From Clostridioides difficile CD160 (GTDB lineage: Bacteria; Bacillota; Clostridia; Peptostreptococcales; Peptostreptococcaceae): a stretch of DNA of 32,132 bases. This document shows, piece after piece, positions 16,104 to 24,113 of the stretch. Each line of letters opens with the position of its first letter. The first letter of the stretch is position 1. The translations under genes were made by a program, and so were the position numbers. Below the pieces are notes generated by a model. The model saw nothing but the letters and a program-made list of their open reading frames with translations, did not search any database and had not been told where the DNA came from. Location: the NCBI RefSeq assembly GCF_000449425.2, contig NZ_AVHW01000071.1, positions 1-32,132 on the forward strand. The letters are read 5' to 3'.

Positions 16104-16733
16104 ATGGAGAGTCTATTAAACGAAATAGTAGAAGAAGTAATAAATAGAGTTAAAAAGGAAGCGTTTATAGAAGTTGAAGCATCAGGAAGGCATGTTCACT
16201 TAAGTAGAGAAGATGTAGATAAGCTATTTGGAAAGGGCTATACCCTTACAAAATTAAAAGACTTATCTCAACCAGGTCAATATGCTTGTAAGGAAAGAGT
16301 TACAATAACTGGACCTAAAGGAAGTATAAAAAATGTAGTTGTACTTGGGCCATGTAGAGAAAAAACTCAGGTAGAAATCTCTTTAACAGATGGTTCAACT
16401 CTTGGATTAAAAGCTCCTATAAAACAAAGCGGAGACTTAGAAGGTACTTTAAGTATTAAAATATCAACACAACATGGTGAAGTTGAACTTAACAAGGGGT
16501 TAATGGTTGCTAAAAGACATATACATATGACTCCTAATGATGCTGAAAAATTCAATGTATGTGATAAAGAAATAGTTGAAGCTAAGGTTATGGGTCAGAG
16601 ACCTTTAACATTTGATGATGTAGTAATAAGAGTTAGTGACAATTTTAAAACTTACATGCACATAGATTATGATGAGGCCAATGCATGTGGTTATTCTAAG
16701 GGAACTGTTGCTAAAATAATAAAGAAAGCATAA
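16104..16733 (+). CDS. eutD: EutD/PduL-type phosphotransacylase
   Basis: Converts acetyl-CoA to acetyl-phosphate and recycles CoA inside the compartment. The 209 residues show the PduL fold with two zinc-binding histidine motifs, ASGRHVHLS (about 27-35) and AKRHIHMT (about 137-144), plus LGPCREKTQVEISLTDG. The first 17 residues (MESLLNEIVEEVINRVK) form an amphipathic helix typical of an encapsulation peptide. The ATG at 16104 is chosen because GGAGG (16094-16098) precedes it; a TTG at 16092 overlaps that site. It takes the place of the unrelated Pta-type EutD found in enterobacteria. Confidence 0.92.
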   Translation: MESLLNEIVEEVINRVKKEAFIEVEASGRHVHLSREDVDKLFGKGYTLTKLKDLSQPGQYACKERVTITGPKGSIKNVVVLGPCREKTQVEISLTDGSTLGLKAPIKQSGDLEGTLSIKISTQHGEVELNKGLMVAKRHIHMTPNDAEKFNVCDKEIVEAKVMGQRPLTFDDVVIRVSDNFKTYMHIDYDEANACGYSKGTVAKIIKKA

Positions 16734-16774
16734 ATTTAATCTGCTATGTAGATTACCTCTAGGGAGGATTTAAT

Positions 16775-17500
16775 ATGAATTATGATAATCTTATAGATTT
16801 AATAATGGAAGAAATCTATAAAAAAATAAATAGCGATGAACTAAAAGTATCTAATAAGCCTAAAGCTGTAATTGTATTTGAACAGGATATCAGTAAATTC
16901 AACTTATTAAAAGATAAACTTGAAATAGTAGAATTTGATAAAAGTGTAAAAGAATGTGAAATAGTGATAGTTTCAAAGCTTTGTATGAGAGGATTATCAA
17001 ACTTAGCGTTTGGAAATTCAACAAGTGAAGAAGAAAGATTTATACTAAAGATGATTATGAAGGGTAAAAAAGTATATGTCTTAGACGAAGGAATTGAATA
17101 TAAAAAATATAAAAATACTGCACCAAAAGCATTATATAAAAAATTTATATCATTTGAAGATGAAATATGTAAATTTGGTGTAGAAATTATAAAAGATTTA
17201 AATACTGTAGCTAAAAGTAAGTTAAGTACACAAAGTGGAATATCAAGTGATATAGGCTTTGAAAGCGAAAATAAACAAACTTTAAATAAAGACTCTATAA
17301 GTTTAATCAATACAGAGAATACAAATATAGATAATGAATTTAGTTTAGATTTAAGAAATAAAAAGCTTATATCAGAAGCTGATTTAAGAAAACCTACTAT
17401 AAATGGTGTTAAAAATATATTGGTTAATAAAAAAAGTATAATAACTCCATTAGCAGTAGACTTCATGAGAATACACCATCTCAAGCTAAAGAAAATGTAA
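16775..17500 (+). CDS. Eut-operon protein of unknown function, 241 aa
   Basis: I recognise this only as a protein that recurs in Firmicutes eut operons; its activity is not known to me. Residues 1-20 (MNYDNLIDLIMEEIYKKINS) look like an encapsulation peptide. Residues 30-140 alternate strands and helices (KAVIVFEQD, CEIVIVSKLCMRGLSNLAFG, KVYVLDEGIEYKKYKNTA), suggesting a flavoprotein-like or Rossmann-like fold. A Ser/Asn-rich linker (about 145-195) precedes a C-terminal segment (LISEADLRKP...IITPLAVDFMRIHHLKL) like the N-terminal part of EutT. ATG 16775 follows GGGAGG. It is probably lumenal. Confidence 0.8.
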   Translation: MNYDNLIDLIMEEIYKKINSDELKVSNKPKAVIVFEQDISKFNLLKDKLEIVEFDKSVKECEIVIVSKLCMRGLSNLAFGNSTSEEERFILKMIMKGKKVYVLDEGIEYKKYKNTAPKALYKKFISFEDEICKFGVEIIKDLNTVAKSKLSTQSGISSDIGFESENKQTLNKDSISLINTENTNIDNEFSLDLRNKKLISEADLRKPTINGVKNILVNKKSIITPLAVDFMRIHHLKLKKM

Positions 17501-17512
17501 GGAGGTAATTTT

Positions 17513-17785
17513 ATGGATATAGGAAAAGTTGTAGGTAATGTTTGGGCTACAAGAAAAGATGAAAAACTGTGTGGTCAAAAACTTTTAGTAGTAAAGATTT
17601 TAAAAACTAAAGACACATACAAAGAAGGCTTCATGGTTGCAGCCGATAATGCGGGAGCAGGAAATGGAGACTTAGTTCTTATATCCAAAGGTTCCTCAGC
17701 AAGAGAATCTATTGAAAAAAAGCATGTTCCAGTAGATGCGACTATAGTTGGAGTGGTTGATTCATTTGAGGTGTTTGATGAATAA
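17513..17785 (+). CDS. eutN: EutN, pentameric vertex protein
   Basis: Caps the vertices of the icosahedral shell. The 90 residues match the EutN/CcmL family: MDIGKVVGNVWATRKDEKLCGQ, then AADNAGAGNGDLVLISKGSSAR and DATIVGVVDSFEV. Length is normal. ATG 17513 follows GGAGG. Its last codons overlap the start of the next gene, in a GATGAATAA arrangement that implies coupled translation. Confidence 0.95.
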   Translation: MDIGKVVGNVWATRKDEKLCGQKLLVVKILKTKDTYKEGFMVAADNAGAGNGDLVLISKGSSARESIEKKHVPVDATIVGVVDSFEVFDE

Positions 17786-18329
17786 AAGCATAGGTGCTAT
17801 AGAGTTTAAAAGTATAGCTAAAGGTATAGAAGTATCTAATGAAATGGTAAAAAAATCCTCAGTTGATGTACTATATTTAAAGAGTATTTGTCCAGGTAAA
17901 TTTTTAATAATAGTAGGTGGAGAAACTTCTTATGTAAATGAATGTATAAATTATGGAATAGAGCTTGGAGAAAGATACATTGTAGATAATTTTGTAATAA
18001 ATTCAATTTCACAAGAAATATTAAATGGATTTAAAAATAAGTACCAGGCATTAGATAATATAGTCTCTATAGGGATTGTTGAGAGTAGTAAAGTATGTGC
18101 TGGAATAAAAATGCTTGATAAGACTTTAAAATCAGGTGACTTAGTATTGGTAAAACTCCAATTATCTTTTGCTATAGGTGGAAAATTAGTATATATAGTA
18201 TCAGGAGATTTAAGTAGTTTAGAATATGCATTAAAAGAAAGTGAAAATGTTGTAAAAGAAAAAGAAATAATCTATAAGACTGTAATATCATCAGTAGACA
18301 GTCAAATAATAACAAGTCTAATAAAATAA
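17778..18329 (+). CDS. PduT-like tandem BMC shell protein with pore cysteine
   Basis: A 183-residue trimeric shell protein with two BMC domains (about 1-90 and 97-183). The start is the ATG at 17778 overlapping the eutN stop; the longer reading from 17748 lies inside eutN. Domain 1 has IGAIEFKSIAKGIEVSNEMV and LKSICPGKFLIIVGG, closely matching Salmonella PduT, and Cys38 is at the exact position of the PduT cysteine that ligates a [4Fe-4S] cluster in the trimer pore. Domain 2 has VGIVESSKVCAGIKM-like and LSFAIGGKLVYIVSGD. It is likely to pass electrons through the shell. The sequence I read is IGIVESSKVCAGIK. Confidence 0.88.
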   Translation: MNKSIGAIEFKSIAKGIEVSNEMVKKSSVDVLYLKSICPGKFLIIVGGETSYVNECINYGIELGERYIVDNFVINSISQEILNGFKNKYQALDNIVSIGIVESSKVCAGIKMLDKTLKSGDLVLVKLQLSFAIGGKLVYIVSGDLSSLEYALKESENVVKEKEIIYKTVISSVDSQIITSLIK

Positions 18330-18340
18330 TGGGGGGAATT

Positions 18341-19432
18341 ATGAGTATAAACGAAATTATAATCTATGTAATGGTAGTCTTCATGGTACTTGGAGCTATA
18401 GATAAATGTATAGGCAATAAATTTGGTCTTGGAGAGCAATTTGAAGAAGGTATAATGGCAATGGGTTCACTTGCAGTTGCAATGGTTGGTGTTATATGTC
18501 TAGCACCAGTACTTGCTGATGTATTAAGACCAGTTGTAGTACCAGTATTTGATATGCTTGGAGCTGACCCAGCTATGTTTGCGGGAAGTTTATTAGCTAA
18601 TGATATGGGTGGTGCACCACTTGCTCTTGAACTTGCAAAAGACCCCAATGCCGGATTATTTGGTGGATTAATAGTAGGTGCTATGATGGGACCTACAATA
18701 GTATTTATAATACCAGTTGCACTTGGAATAATAGAAAAAGAAGACCAAAAATTCTTAGCAACAGGAATACTTGCAGGGATAATAACGATACCTATTGGAG
18801 CATTCGTTGGTGGATTAGTTGCAGGATTTGAAGTAATGATGGTTCTTAGAAACTTAGTGCCAATAATAATATTTGCAGTAGTTATAGCACTTGGATTATT
18901 GAAGTTTGAAAATGCTATGATAAAGGGGTTCACATACTTTGGAAAAGGTGTAGTAATCGTTATAACTCTAGGACTTGCTGCAGCAATAGTTGAAGCATTA
19001 ACAGGAATAGTTGTAATACCTGGAATGAAACCAATAGGTGAAGGTATAGAAATAGTAGGAGATATAGCAATAGTTTTAGCAGGGGCATTTCCATTAGTAT
19101 TTGTTATAACAAAAGTGTTCAACAAACCATTAATGGCTTTAGGGAAAGTTCTTGGAATGAATGATGTATCAGCGGCAGGGCTTGTTGCAAGTTTGGCTAA
19201 CTGTATACCAATGTTTGGTATGATGAAAGATATGGATAATAGAGGTAAGATAATAAATGTGGCATTCTCTGTATCGGCAGCATTCGTATTTGGAGATCAC
19301 TTAGGATTTACAGCGGGATTTAATGCTAATATGATAACACCAATGATAGTTGCTAAATTGGTTGGTGGTATAACAGCAGTATTATTAGCTATGCTTATCG
19401 CAAATAAGACACTAAAAAAGGAGAATGCATAA
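18341..19432 (+). CDS. eutH: EutH, ethanolamine transporter
   Basis: Membrane carrier for ethanolamine, important at low substrate or low pH. The 363 residues form about 10-11 membrane helices, with ADPAMFAGSLLANDMGGAPLA, GLIVGAMMGPTIVFIIPVALG and GFTAGFNANMITPMIVAKL, all typical of EutH. ATG 18341 is chosen over the ATG at 18329 because GGGGGG (18331-18336) stands between them as ribosome site. It is followed directly by eutQ. Confidence 0.95.
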   Translation: MSINEIIIYVMVVFMVLGAIDKCIGNKFGLGEQFEEGIMAMGSLAVAMVGVICLAPVLADVLRPVVVPVFDMLGADPAMFAGSLLANDMGGAPLALELAKDPNAGLFGGLIVGAMMGPTIVFIIPVALGIIEKEDQKFLATGILAGIITIPIGAFVGGLVAGFEVMMVLRNLVPIIIFAVVIALGLLKFENAMIKGFTYFGKGVVIVITLGLAAAIVEALTGIVVIPGMKPIGEGIEIVGDIAIVLAGAFPLVFVITKVFNKPLMALGKVLGMNDVSAAGLVASLANCIPMFGMMKDMDNRGKIINVAFSVSAAFVFGDHLGFTAGFNANMITPMIVAKLVGGITAVLLAMLIANKTLKKENA

Positions 19433-19433
19433 G

Positions 19434-19907
19434 ATGGATATAGCAAATATAGATAAAAATTTAATTGAAACATTAGTAAGACAAATAATAGAAGAAAAAA
19501 TAAACGGAACTAAAGATACTGTAGATTTTGTTAGAAATAAAGATATTAGTGGAATAACTTCTATAAAGTTACCAACAGTAAAGGTTAGTGAATCCGATAG
19601 ATTGGACACAGGAAACCCTAATGATGTAGTTTATACAAAGGATTTATTTACATTAGAGGAAAGTCCTAGATTAGGTTGTGGTATGATGGAAATGAAGGAA
19701 ACTACTTTTGACTGGACTCTAAACTATGATGAAATAGATTATGTAATAGATGGAACTTTAGATATAGTAATAGATGGAAGAAAGGTTTCTGCTTCTTCAG
19801 GTGAGTTGATATTTATACCAAAAGGAAGTAAGATACAATTTTCTGTACCTGATTATGCTAGATTTATATATGTAACATATCCAGCAGATTGGGCATCTCA
19901 AAATTAA
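19434..19907 (+). CDS. eutQ: EutQ, cupin protein
   Basis: A 157-residue protein with a helical N-terminus (MDIANIDKNLIETLVRQIIE, encapsulation-peptide-like) and a C-terminal cupin barrel (about 70-155: LGCGMMEMKETTFDWTLNYDEIDYVIDG, IFIPKGSKIQF). EutQ is reported in Salmonella to have acetate kinase activity and to support compartment formation. ATG 19434 is preferred to 19425 because AGGAG lies 10 bases before it, while it is only 1-2 bases from the other. It is the last eut gene, with a terminator 60 bases downstream. Confidence 0.9.
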   Translation: MDIANIDKNLIETLVRQIIEEKINGTKDTVDFVRNKDISGITSIKLPTVKVSESDRLDTGNPNDVVYTKDLFTLEESPRLGCGMMEMKETTFDWTLNYDEIDYVIDGTLDIVIDGRKVSASSGELIFIPKGSKIQFSVPDYARFIYVTYPADWASQN

Positions 19908-19967
19908 CAAGAAACTAAACTAAGTTAATAATAATCAAATAAATAATTTAAAACACAAACCATCAAT

Positions 19968-20094
19968 AATTAAGGGGTGTCTCAAAGTGAACTTTTTAGT
20001 TCATGAGGCACTCTTTTTGTATGAAATCAAATATATTTTCACAATTTCGACAATAAGAAGCTTATCCTATGTTTTAAGACAGCCCCTTTTAATT
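19968..20094. repeat. Inverted repeat flanking about 95 bp, possible miniature element
   Basis: AATTAAGGGGTGTCT (19968-19982) is imperfectly repeated, inverted, as AGACAGCCCCTTTTAATT (about 20077-20094). The eut terminator lies inside. It may be a decayed non-autonomous element or simply an extended RNA structure. No target duplication was recognised. Confidence 0.35.
19976..20018 (+). terminator. Terminator of the eut operon
   Basis: Arms GGTGTCTCAAAGTGAACT (19976-19993) and AGTTCATGAGGCACTC (19998-20013) pair with a small bulge and are followed by TTTTT. It closes the eut transcript. The rest of 19908-20412 holds an outer inverted repeat and the marR promoter; I see no gene in it. Confidence 0.8.
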
Positions 20095-20336
20095 ATGAAG
20101 AGTGTATAACTATTTAAAAAGAAGTAGGAAAGTAAATTTGTATCTCCTTATGATTCAAGGATAATAAACAGTTATTGTCATGCCTAGAGTTGAACATTAT
20201 CTTATTTTATAAGAAAATATTTTGTATAGATTACAGAATAAATCTTATGGAATAATTGGTAAATTACATTACTATAAGTTTAAAGTAATAAAAATTTTCC
20301 AATAGTTTCCTTTATTGATTGAAATAAAAGTTAATG

Positions 20337-20345
20337 TGGTATAAT
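20337..20345 (+). promoter_or_regulatory. Extended -10 promoter of the MarR gene
   Basis: TGGTATAAT is an extended -10 element, 67 bases before the MarR start codon. A TTGAAA-like box lies 15 bp upstream and is not ideally spaced. Confidence 0.6.
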
Positions 20346-20412
20346 ATCTAAAAAGAGAATCTTATCAATTAGAATATATATAGAAACAAGTGACTTAAAA
20401 GGAGACGCTATA

Positions 20413-20934
20413 ATGGAAGAGATAGTAAAGAAAGAACAAGCAAGTATGAATGATATTTTTTTGTATCTTAAAGCGAAATCAAACTCATTATATAAATTTG
20501 TAATATTATATAATGATTTTATCAATAAGCCTAAAGATTATGGAACTGGAGAACTTATAAACATGGCTGAGGTACATATGCTAACAGCGATTGAAGAAAA
20601 TCCAGGAATAAGCCCAACTCAATTAGCTAAAATGTGGAATAGAACTAAAGGTGCAATATCTCAGACTATATCTAAATTAGAGAAAAAAGGTTATATAACT
20701 AAAGAAAAGAAAGAAGGAAATGCAAAAACTATATTACTATATCCAACGACATCAGGAGTAAAGTTAAGTAAAGCACATAAGCTATATGATACTATAGATG
20801 TTACAAGAACATTTGAATACTTAATCAAAGAATGTACATTAGAGGAAATAGATAGTTTTTATAAAGTAATTGATTTGTTTATTAATTTATTAGAAGAATA
20901 TCCACAGGAAAATAATGATTCTGAAAAAGAGTAG
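20413..20934 (+). CDS. MarR-family transcriptional regulator
   Basis: A 173-residue winged-helix regulator. The DNA-binding part (about 50-115) includes MAEVHMLTAIEENPGISPTQLAKMWNRTKGAISQTISKLEKKGYITKEKKEGNAKTILLYPT, the MarR helix-turn-helix and wing; flanking helices form the dimer and ligand pocket. ATG 20413 follows AAAAGGAGA. It has its own promoter and terminator. The divergent-free layout and the strong palindrome over the next promoter suggest it controls the M20-AbgT-PatB operon in response to a transported substrate. Target and ligand are inference. Confidence 0.9.
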   Translation: MEEIVKKEQASMNDIFLYLKAKSNSLYKFVILYNDFINKPKDYGTGELINMAEVHMLTAIEENPGISPTQLAKMWNRTKGAISQTISKLEKKGYITKEKKEGNAKTILLYPTTSGVKLSKAHKLYDTIDVTRTFEYLIKECTLEEIDSFYKVIDLFINLLEEYPQENNDSEKE

Positions 20935-21042
20935 CTAAGATTGAAGCTAAATAGAAAGAAATAGATGATATATAGTTAGTATATGGAGGTAGTTATTAAG
21001 TATATATTATATGAAGATAAAAATATAATAGTTATAGAATTA

Positions 21043-21082
21043 AAAAGTTTAGTGGTTTAAAGTTTAACTGCTAAACTTTTTT
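21043..21082 (+). terminator. Terminator after the MarR gene
   Basis: Stem AGTTTAGTGGTT / AACTGCTAAACT (with two G-U pairs) extended by A/T pairs, followed by TTTTTT. Bases 20935-21042 hold no supported gene. Confidence 0.75.
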
Positions 21083-21228
21083 GGTGTTTAGAATCTAGTA
21101 TTATATAATTTGTTACAAATAAAAAAATTTCAATAGATTAAGATGAAAATAGAGATATAAATAGAAAGATGCTGTTATATATGGATTTAATGCAGAGAAA
21201 AATAAAAAAGATTGAGAAAAACAAAAAT

Positions 21229-21240
21229 GAAAACGTTTTA
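21229..21240 (+). promoter_or_regulatory. cre-like site (CcpA) upstream of the M20 operon promoter
   Basis: GAAAACGTTTTA matches 11 of 12 core positions of the clostridial cre pattern GAAAANGTTTTC and contains the palindrome AAAACGTTTT. It ends 2 bases before the -35 box. Carbon control is inference. Confidence 0.5.
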
Positions 21241-21242
21241 TA

Positions 21243-21271
21243 TTGACATAAGGAAAAAGTAGTGCTACTAT
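21243..21271 (+). promoter_or_regulatory. Sigma-A promoter of the M20-AbgT-PatB operon
   Basis: TTGACA (21243-21248), 17 bp, TACTAT (21266-21271). The -10 box overlaps the first bases of the large palindrome. Confidence 0.78.
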
Positions 21272-21306
21272 TTAAATATAGTTTAGCATCTAAACTATAT
21301 TTAAAT
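21270..21306. promoter_or_regulatory. Perfect 16+16 bp inverted repeat, probable operator
   Basis: ATTTAAATATAGTTTA (21270-21285), spacer GCATC, TAAACTATATTTAAAT (21291-21306). Every base of the two arms pairs. It spans the end of the -10 box and the likely transcript start, so a bound protein would block initiation. The upstream MarR protein is the natural candidate. It could also act as a 5' mRNA hairpin. Confidence 0.72.
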
Positions 21307-21332
21307 TATAATAACTATTTTAGGGGGATGTT

Positions 21333-22502
21333 ATGAATTTAAAACAATTAAGTGAAAAATATGAAGACTATGTAATTCAGATGAGAAGAGAATTCCATAA
21401 GTATCCAGAATTATCTTTTAAAGAAATAAGAACAGCCCAAAGAATAAGGGAAGAACTACAAAAAATAGGGGTACCTTTTGTATCTATTGAACCAAATATT
21501 GTAATAGCTACGATAGAAGGTAAAAAAGAAGGTAAGACAATTGCAATTAGAGGAGATATAGATGCGCTTCCAATGAAAGAAGATTCAGATGTAGAATACA
21601 AATCAGAATATGATGGAATAATGCATTCTTGTGGACATGATGCTCATGGAGCTATGTTACTAGGACTTGCACATATGTTAAATGATATAAAAGAAGATTT
21701 AGAAGGTAGAGTATTATTAGTTTTCCAAGCAGCTGAGGAAGTTGGTGGAGGACACAATGAGATAATACAGTACTTTAAGGAAAATGGAGGGCCAGATAGA
21801 TTAATAGCTACTCATGTTTGGTCAAATATTGAAGCTGGTAAAATTTCTGTTGAACCAGGACCTCGTATGGCTGGTGGATCTGGTTGGAGAATAGATATAA
21901 CAGGTAGAGGTGGTCATGGTTCTAGACCAGATCAAAGTATAGATCCGATAAAGCCAGCTTGCGATATAGTTTTAAAAGTATCCTCTATACCAGTTAATTA
22001 TGTAAGTGTACTAGAACAATGTGTTGTACATGCATGTGCAATACATGGAGGAACTACAATAGGAAATATTATTCCAAACAGCGCAGAGGTAATAGGTGGA
22101 TACAGACATTTTACTGAAGAGTCAGGTAAAAAAGTGTTTGATACTATAAAGCAAATAAGTGAGGGTGTTGGACAAGTTTACGGAGTTGATGTGAAGGTTA
22201 CTCATACTGGAGGTATAGGACCTGTTGTAAATGATGAAGAAGCAGTTAAGATGGCTAAAGAAGTAGTTTCTAATATAGATGGATTAGAGTTAGATCCTTA
22301 TGAACCAATATGTGCATCAGATTGTTATGGTGAAATATTAAAAGAGTATTCCGGTTTTTATTGTTATCTAGGGGTAGGTAACAAAGAAAAAGGAATAATA
22401 TATGCACAACATCATCCTAAGTATAATATAGATGAAGATGCATTAAAGTTAGGTTTAGAATTTATGGCTAAATATGCAGTTGAATTTTTAAATAAAAAAT
22501 AA
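21333..22502 (+). CDS. M20-family amidohydrolase / aminoacylase
   Basis: Zinc-dependent hydrolase of N-acyl or peptide bonds in small substrates. The 389 residues show the M20D pattern: EFHKYPELSFKE, the metal site RGDIDALP and MHSCGHDAHGAMLLG, the catalytic AAEEVGGGHNEI, a dimerisation domain (about 180-290: ITGRGGHGSRPDQSIDPI) and the last ligand in AQHHPKYNIDEDAL. Length is typical of aminobenzoyl-glutamate, hippurate and N-acyl amino acid hydrolases. ATG 21333 follows AGGGGG. It is first in an operon with an AbgT transporter and a C-S lyase. The exact substrate cannot be read from sequence. Confidence 0.88.
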   Translation: MNLKQLSEKYEDYVIQMRREFHKYPELSFKEIRTAQRIREELQKIGVPFVSIEPNIVIATIEGKKEGKTIAIRGDIDALPMKEDSDVEYKSEYDGIMHSCGHDAHGAMLLGLAHMLNDIKEDLEGRVLLVFQAAEEVGGGHNEIIQYFKENGGPDRLIATHVWSNIEAGKISVEPGPRMAGGSGWRIDITGRGGHGSRPDQSIDPIKPACDIVLKVSSIPVNYVSVLEQCVVHACAIHGGTTIGNIIPNSAEVIGGYRHFTEESGKKVFDTIKQISEGVGQVYGVDVKVTHTGGIGPVVNDEEAVKMAKEVVSNIDGLELDPYEPICASDCYGEILKEYSGFYCYLGVGNKEKGIIYAQHHPKYNIDEDALKLGLEFMAKYAVEFLNKK

Positions 22503-22543
22503 TAACTAAAATAAATCTAATTTTATAAATGGGGGGGATAAAA

Positions 22544-24082
22544 ATGCAAGGTGCATTAAAGGAAGATAAGAAAAAAAGCGGTGGAGGATTTTTAGGGTGG
22601 ATTGAAAGAGTTGGAAATAAAATGCCACATCCACTAGCATTATTTACATATATTACATTGATAGTAGTAGCATTATCTGCAATGGCAAGCTTTTTAGGTT
22701 TTTCAGCAATAAGCCCTGCTACAGGCAAGTTAGTAGAAGTTATGAACTTAATAAGTGCAGAAGGTTTAATACTATTTATGCAAGGATTTGTTAAGAACTT
22801 CCAAAACTTCCCTGTACTTGGGGTAGTTCTCGTTATGGCAGTTGCAACAGGAGTTTGTGAAAAAACAGGATTTTTCTCAACTGCTATAAAAATGAGTTTA
22901 TCAAAAGTTAAGGGGAATGCGGTTGTATTTATAATAGCTTTTATAGGAGTATTTGCTAATCAAGCTGGTGATGCTGCTTTCGTATTAGTACCAACTCTTG
23001 CAGGTGCAATATTTTATGGATTAGGCAGAAATCCATTAGCTGGTATATTCTGTGGATTTGCATCAGTTGGTGGTGGATTTGCAACAGCTGTAATTCCTGG
23101 TGGATGGGATGTTACGCTAACACCAATAACTATATCAGCAGCTCAAACTATTCAACCTGCGTTTGATATGACATTATTAGCTAGTTATTATGCACTATTT
23201 GTATCTGCATTTATAGTAGCTACAGTATCAACAATAGTAACTGTTAAATTTATAGAACCTAAATTAGGTAAATATACTGGTACGCCAGAAGGCATGGATG
23301 ATAATCAAGGTTTTGAGGTTACAAAAAAACAAGCAAAAGCAGCAAAGTCAGCAGGTTTTACAGTATTAGCTTACGTAGCATTATTAGTTGCTTTATGTAT
23401 ACCAGCTAATAGTTTTTTAAGAAGTCCAGAAGGATCTTTAATATTTGGGGCACCGCTTATGTCTTGCTTACAGTTCTTTATAGTTATACTATTCTTCTTA
23501 CCAGGGATTGTGTATGGAATGAAGGTTGGTAAAATTAAGACTGTAAAAGACTTAAATGATATATTATGTCAATCAATGGCAACGATGACACCGTTTATCG
23601 TACTTGCAATAGTTATAGGTCAGTTCTTAACACTGTTCTCGGTATCTAACCTAGCACAGGTACTAGCTATAAAAGGTGGAGCATTACTTAACTCATTGCC
23701 ATTACCACCACAAGCTATAATACTGCTATTCTTAGTACTAGTAGCATTTATAAATATATTTGTTATAAGTGGAAGTACAAAATGGATGATATTTGGACCA
23801 GTATTTGTTCCAATGTTAATGCAATTAAACATACATCCAGCATTTACTCAGTTTGTATATAGACTAGGGGATTCTGTAACTAATCATTTATCACCATTAA
23901 ATGCATTCTTTATAATACTTTTAGCAACAGTTCAAAAATACGATAAAAATGCAGGTATGGGAACTATATTCTCAGCCATGATACCTTACACTATAGGATA
24001 CTTTGCAGTGCTTGCAGTTTTAGTAGTAGTTTGGATGACAATAGGTATACCAGTAGGAATAGGTGGACAAGTTTGGTTATAA
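22544..24082 (+). CDS. AbgT-family transporter
   Basis: Membrane carrier of the AbgT family, members of which import p-aminobenzoyl-glutamate or export antimetabolites. The 512 residues contain about 11-13 membrane segments and family stretches such as ERVGNKMPHPLALF, GVCEKTGFFSTAIK, NQAGDAAFVLVPTLAGAIF and SGSTKWMIFGPVFVPM. ATG 22544 is chosen because GGGGGGG (22531-22537) precedes it; an ATG at 22529 overlaps the site. It lies between the hydrolase and the lyase, which suggests it imports the N-acylated substrate that they process. Confidence 0.9.
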   Translation: MQGALKEDKKKSGGGFLGWIERVGNKMPHPLALFTYITLIVVALSAMASFLGFSAISPATGKLVEVMNLISAEGLILFMQGFVKNFQNFPVLGVVLVMAVATGVCEKTGFFSTAIKMSLSKVKGNAVVFIIAFIGVFANQAGDAAFVLVPTLAGAIFYGLGRNPLAGIFCGFASVGGGFATAVIPGGWDVTLTPITISAAQTIQPAFDMTLLASYYALFVSAFIVATVSTIVTVKFIEPKLGKYTGTPEGMDDNQGFEVTKKQAKAAKSAGFTVLAYVALLVALCIPANSFLRSPEGSLIFGAPLMSCLQFFIVILFFLPGIVYGMKVGKIKTVKDLNDILCQSMATMTPFIVLAIVIGQFLTLFSVSNLAQVLAIKGGALLNSLPLPPQAIILLFLVLVAFINIFVISGSTKWMIFGPVFVPMLMQLNIHPAFTQFVYRLGDSVTNHLSPLNAFFIILLATVQKYDKNAGMGTIFSAMIPYTIGYFAVLAVLVVVWMTIGIPVGIGGQVWL

Positions 24083-24113
24083 AACATATTTAATAATTTT
24101 GGGAGGAAAGAAA

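Noticed and set aside
18364-19125. Long minus-strand reading frame across eutH
   Set aside because: It is a shadow of the eutH coding frame: Ile/Thr/Pro-rich composition, no ribosome site and no family resemblance. The same holds for the minus-strand frame across 16816-17484.
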